In this document: piece by piece, positions 20,631 to 23,935 of the stretch
How the letters are laid out: every line of letters begins with the position of its first letter
Numbering within the stretch: position 1 is the stretch's first letter
Origin: DATBED01 sp035480695
Lineage (GTDB): Bacteria; Patescibacteriota; Saccharimonadia; Saccharimonadales; UBA4665
Length of the DNA: 23,935 bases
NCBI GenBank assembly: GCA_035480695.1
Contig: DATIHM010000026.1
Span: forward strand, 1-23,935
Reading direction: 5' to 3'
Notes under the pieces: model-generated
The model's input: the letters and a program-made list of their open reading frames with translations, nothing else
Told to the model about the DNA's origin: nothing
The model's database searches: none
Translations under genes and position numbers: made by a program

Positions 20631-23447
20631 GTGGCAGAACAGATTACAGTCAAGGGCGCGAGAGAACATAACCTCAAGAACATCGACGTGGCGATTCCAC
20701 GCAACCAGCTGGTCGTGATAACCGGCTTGAGCGGTTCAGGCAAGTCGAGCCTGGCATTCGACACCATTTACGCCGAGGGCCAGCGCCGCTATGTGGAGTC
20801 ACTCAGCTCTTATGCCCGGCAGTTCCTGGGCTTGATGGAAAAACCTGATGTCGACCAGATAGACGGCTTGTCGCCGGCTATTTCGATTGATCAGAAGTCA
20901 ACCTCGCGCAACCCGCGCTCGACTGTTGCCACCGTCACCGAAATCTATGATTACCTGCGCCTGCTGTTCGCCCGCATCGGCGTTCCGCACTGCCCGATTG
21001 ATGGCAACCCGGTGGTGCGCCAGACAACCAACGGCATCATTGACCAGATCGTGGCAAGCAGTACGGGCAAGCGCCTGATGGTTCTGGCGCCGGTCGTGAT
21101 CGATAAAAAAGGCGCCTTCGAGCACATTCCGGAGCAGTACCAACGCGCCGGGTTCGCGCGCGCGCGCGTCGACAGCGTCGTTTACGCGCTGGATGAATTC
21201 CCGCAGCTCGATAAAGCGTACCGGCACCGTATCGAAATCGTCGTCGACCGGCTGGTGAACAACGAAGACAGCCGCTCGCGCCTGGTGCAGTCAGTCGAGC
21301 AGGCTTTGGATGTGGCCGAGGGCAAGGTCGTGGTACTTGACGCCGACTCCGATGAAACCTGGACTTACAGCCTGATGTACGCCTGCCCCGACCACCCTGA
21401 AGTCGCCATTCCCGAGCTGGAGCCGCGTACCTTCAGCTTCAACTCGCCCCACGGCGCCTGCCCGGTCTGCACCGGCCTGGGCGCGCGGTTAGAGGTCGAC
21501 CCCGAGCTGGTAATCCCGAATGGCAACCTGACAATCGCCGAGGGCGCCATCCGACCTTACAACCGCATCAACGTCGATAACTGGTATATGAAAAAGCTGC
21601 AAGCTGTGGCCGACAAACACGGTTTCAGTCTACATGTTCCGACAGGCCAGCTCAGCAGGGAACAGCTTGACTTGATTATGTACGGCACCGGCAAGGAAAC
21701 TTTCCGGGTCAGCTTGGGCATGGGCCGTTCGTTCGAGACGACTTATGAGGGTGTTGTACCCAATCTGGAGCGCCGCCACAAAGAAACCGATAGCGATTTC
21801 ATCCGACGCGACATCGAGCGCTTCATGCAGGAAAAGCCCTGCCACGCCTGCCAGGGCAAACGGCTGAAGCCCGAAGTGCTGGCAATCACTGTCGGCGAAT
21901 CGTCAATCATGGACGTCTGTTCGTTGTCGATTGACAAGGCGCTCGGCTGGTTCAACGGCCTCAAACTTAACGAAAAAGAGACCAAAATCGCCCAGATGAT
22001 TTTGAAAGAGATCTGTGCCCGGCTCCAGTTTTTGCAAGATGTCGGCCTGAACTACCTTAACTTGTTAAGGAGTGCCAACACGCTGAGCGGCGGTGAAGCC
22101 CAGCGCATCCGGCTGGCGACTCAGATCGGTTCCGGCTTGATGGGCGTGCTATATGTGCTGGACGAGCCGAGTATCGGCCTGCACCAACGCGACAACGCCC
22201 GGCTGGTGCGCACCCTGCAGCATCTCAAAGGACTCGGCAACACTGTGCTGGTTGTTGAACATGACGAAGAGACAATCCGAACGGCCGACTATCTGCTGGA
22301 TATTGGCCCAGGCGCCGGTATGCACGGTGGCAAAGTCGTGGCCGCCGGCTCGCCAAGCGAAGTCGCTAAAGTGCCAGGCAGCATCACGGCCGAATACCTG
22401 TCAGGCAAGAAACGTATAGCTACTCCAAAAAAGCGCCGGCCAGGCAACGGCAAGTCGCTGGTGGTCAAGGGTGCCAGCGAGAACAACCTGCAAAACGTCG
22501 ATGTGGAGATTCCGCTTGGCAAGCTGGTGGTTGTCAGCGGTGTCAGCGGCTCGGGCAAATCCAGCCTGATCAACGACATTCTGGCTAAGGAACTTTTGGC
22601 TCGCCTGCACCGCGCCAGCACTGTGCCGGGCAAGCACGACGACATCGAAGGCATCAAACAACTCGATAAGGCCATCATCATCGACCAGTCACCGATCGGG
22701 CGCACGCCGCGCAGCAACCCGGCGACCTATACCGGCCTGTTCACGCCCATCCGCGAACTTTTTGCCCAGCTACCTGAGGCCAAGCTGCGCGGCTACACCG
22801 CCGGACGCTTCAGTTTCAATGTCAAAGGTGGCCGTTGCGAGAACTGCGCCGGCGACGGCATCATCAAGATTGAGATGCACTTTTTGCCCGATGTTTACGT
22901 GCCGTGCGAAGTCTGCCATGGCAAGCGCTACAACCGCGAAGCGCTGGAAATCCACTACAAGGGCAAGACCATCAGCGACGTGTTGGATATGACCTGTGAG
23001 CAGGCGCTGGAATTTTTCCAGAACATCCCGGCCATCGCCCGCAAGCTGCAGACTTTGGTCGACGTCGGCCTAGGCTACATCGCGCTTGGCCAGCCAGCCA
23101 CGACGCTAAGCGGCGGTGAAGCCCAGCGCATCAAACTCAGCACCGAGCTCAGCCGGCGGCCGACCGGCCGCACGCTTTACATCCTTGATGAACCGACAAC
23201 CGGCCTGCACATGGCCGACGTCGACAAGCTGTTGCACATGTTGCATGCCCTGGTCGAAGCCGGCAACAGCATGGTCGTCATCGAACACAACCTCGATGTC
23301 ATCAAAAACGCCGACTGGATAATCGACATGGGCCCGGAAGGCGGCGATGCCGGCGGTAAAGTAGTCGCCGAAGGCACACCTGAGCAAGTCGCCAAAACCA
23401 AGGCCAGCTACACCGGCCAGTACCTCTCAAAAATGCTTCGGGGTTGA
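20631..23447 (+). CDS. uvrA: UvrABC excinuclease subunit A
   Basis: A 938-residue protein of full normal length. UvrA is the damage-recognition ATPase of nucleotide excision repair and works as a dimer with UvrB. The two ABC modules are complete: Walker A GLSGSGKSS (about 32-40) and GVSGSGKSS (about 637-645), and signatures LSGGEAQRIR (about 485) and LSGGEAQRIK (about 826), each followed by a Walker B (YVLDEPSIGL, YILDEPTTGL). Zinc-binding cysteines are seen in PHGACPVC, in CHACQGKR and in the pair CENC...CEVC around EMHFLPDVYVPC. The first zinc site has CPDH instead of CxxC. The GTG start is fixed by the Shine-Dalgarno sequence at 20619-20625. GC-rich codons mark it as a core gene. Confidence 0.98.
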   Translation: MAEQITVKGAREHNLKNIDVAIPRNQLVVITGLSGSGKSSLAFDTIYAEGQRRYVESLSSYARQFLGLMEKPDVDQIDGLSPAISIDQKSTSRNPRSTVATVTEIYDYLRLLFARIGVPHCPIDGNPVVRQTTNGIIDQIVASSTGKRLMVLAPVVIDKKGAFEHIPEQYQRAGFARARVDSVVYALDEFPQLDKAYRHRIEIVVDRLVNNEDSRSRLVQSVEQALDVAEGKVVVLDADSDETWTYSLMYACPDHPEVAIPELEPRTFSFNSPHGACPVCTGLGARLEVDPELVIPNGNLTIAEGAIRPYNRINVDNWYMKKLQAVADKHGFSLHVPTGQLSREQLDLIMYGTGKETFRVSLGMGRSFETTYEGVVPNLERRHKETDSDFIRRDIERFMQEKPCHACQGKRLKPEVLAITVGESSIMDVCSLSIDKALGWFNGLKLNEKETKIAQMILKEICARLQFLQDVGLNYLNLLRSANTLSGGEAQRIRLATQIGSGLMGVLYVLDEPSIGLHQRDNARLVRTLQHLKGLGNTVLVVEHDEETIRTADYLLDIGPGAGMHGGKVVAAGSPSEVAKVPGSITAEYLSGKKRIATPKKRRPGNGKSLVVKGASENNLQNVDVEIPLGKLVVVSGVSGSGKSSLINDILAKELLARLHRASTVPGKHDDIEGIKQLDKAIIIDQSPIGRTPRSNPATYTGLFTPIRELFAQLPEAKLRGYTAGRFSFNVKGGRCENCAGDGIIKIEMHFLPDVYVPCEVCHGKRYNREALEIHYKGKTISDVLDMTCEQALEFFQNIPAIARKLQTLVDVGLGYIALGQPATTLSGGEAQRIKLSTELSRRPTGRTLYILDEPTTGLHMADVDKLLHMLHALVEAGNSMVVIEHNLDVIKNADWIIDMGPEGGDAGGKVVAEGTPEQVAKTKASYTGQYLSKMLRG

Positions 23448-23448
23448 T

Positions 23449-23935
23449 ATGACAGCTCATCTTTTTGAAACAACCTCGGCCGACCCAAGCACGCAGGAAA
23501 AACTTGACGTCCTGATTCGACGCACTTATGTCGTTCGATTTGCACTCACGAATGCGGGTATGAAATTTGACGAGCCATATCCCGAAAACCTCGATGCTGG
23601 TCCCGGATATCCAGAGGGACTTGACGAGGTATCCTTGTTATTGAGCTTTTACAGCCAAGCCAGAGCAAGGGCAGACAATCCCGAAATGACCTGGCCGGAA
23701 ATACCAAGCCAAGGGCTGAACCACACGATGTATGGTGCCCAAAAGGTTGCCCGCTATGTCAGGGGGGTAGGGCTACAGCCACTTTCAACCCTGCACAGCT
23801 TGGAGATGGCACTCGAAGATTACAACACCATCCAGACTTCCCAGGAAATGGCCGACGGTGACGACAAATCGCTTCCCAGCAGAATTGAAGATTATCCGGG
23901 CAAGGTGGCAGACAAGCAGATTATTCTGCCGCAAT
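23449..23935 (+). CDS. Hypothetical protein, partial at the window end
   Basis: An ATG at 23449, one base after the uvrA stop, opens a frame that stays open for 162 codons to the end of the window. The beginning (MTAHLFETTSADPSTQEKLD) is followed by a probable helix (VLIRRTYVVRFALTNAG), a Pro/Gly/Tyr-rich segment (EPYPENLDAGPGYPEG), helices around SLLLSFYSQARARA, and GLNHTMYGAQKVARYVRG. Not recognised. The position suggests co-transcription with uvrA, but the codons are AT-richer than in uvrA, as for the other unknown genes here. No membrane segment is visible in the part seen. Confidence 0.65.
   Translation, partial: MTAHLFETTSADPSTQEKLDVLIRRTYVVRFALTNAGMKFDEPYPENLDAGPGYPEGLDEVSLLLSFYSQARARADNPEMTWPEIPSQGLNHTMYGAQKVARYVRGVGLQPLSTLHSLEMALEDYNTIQTSQEMADGDDKSLPSRIEDYPGKVADKQIILPQ

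Noticed and set aside
21155..21170. Alternating CG run in uvrA
   Set aside because: It encodes Ala-Arg residues in frame within a GC-rich gene and is only about 12 bases long; no special structure needs to be proposed.
1..23935. CRISPR arrays, insertion sequences, tRNA or rRNA genes, riboswitches
   Set aside because: I saw no regularly spaced repeats, transposase-like ORFs or inverted terminal repeats, no cloverleaf-like sequence, and no intergenic gap long enough for a typical riboswitch.

Overview
The window looks like a piece of a Candidate Phyla Radiation chromosome, most likely Candidatus Saccharibacteria (TM7). The evidence is a shortened alanyl-tRNA synthetase without a C-terminal domain, an FtsA-like gene overlapping a one-pass membrane protein of baseplate-J/gp47-like appearance, an exonuclease I gene, leaderless-looking promoters, and very tight packing. 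TGA is a normal stop codon here (tatD, the iscS-like gene and uvrA all end in TGA), so this is not a lineage that recodes UGA. The phylum call is inference from gene content; no rRNA or tRNA gene was seen.

Layout. Positions 1-1730 (+): the last codons of metG, tatD, then two short conserved-looking unknown genes. Positions 1749-5244 (+): an IscS-type cysteine desulfurase, a coupled pair resembling the b and delta subunits of the F-type ATP synthase stalk, and mnmA. The desulfurase and MnmA probably cooperate in tRNA 2-thiouridine synthesis. Positions 5132-7986 (-): a two-gene unit with an unknown protein and a large membrane-anchored metallophosphoesterase, whose 3' end overlaps mnmA tail to tail. 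Position 8060 onward (+): alaS, an unknown gene, and then an envelope block of an FtsA-like actin, a membrane-anchored surface protein, RuvX, MltG, a LysM-CHAP peptidoglycan hydrolase and Obg. Positions 17577-19608 (+): an unknown gene and exonuclease I. Positions 19639-20521 (-): a 44-residue membrane ORF behind a consensus promoter and an unknown 222-residue gene. Positions 20631-23447 (+): uvrA, followed by an unknown gene that runs off the end of the window.

Themes. At least eight genes have a sigma70-type -10 box (often with the extended TGn element) ending 7-10 nt before the start codon, so their mRNAs should begin at or next to the start codon. Only a few genes have a leader with a Shine-Dalgarno-like sequence. 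Housekeeping genes are rich in GCC/GGC/CTG codons, while the unknown genes between them are visibly more AT-rich at third positions, which suggests accessory genes inserted among core genes. No CRISPR array, insertion sequence, prophage or tRNA gene was recognised. No stretch longer than 300 bases lacks a gene.
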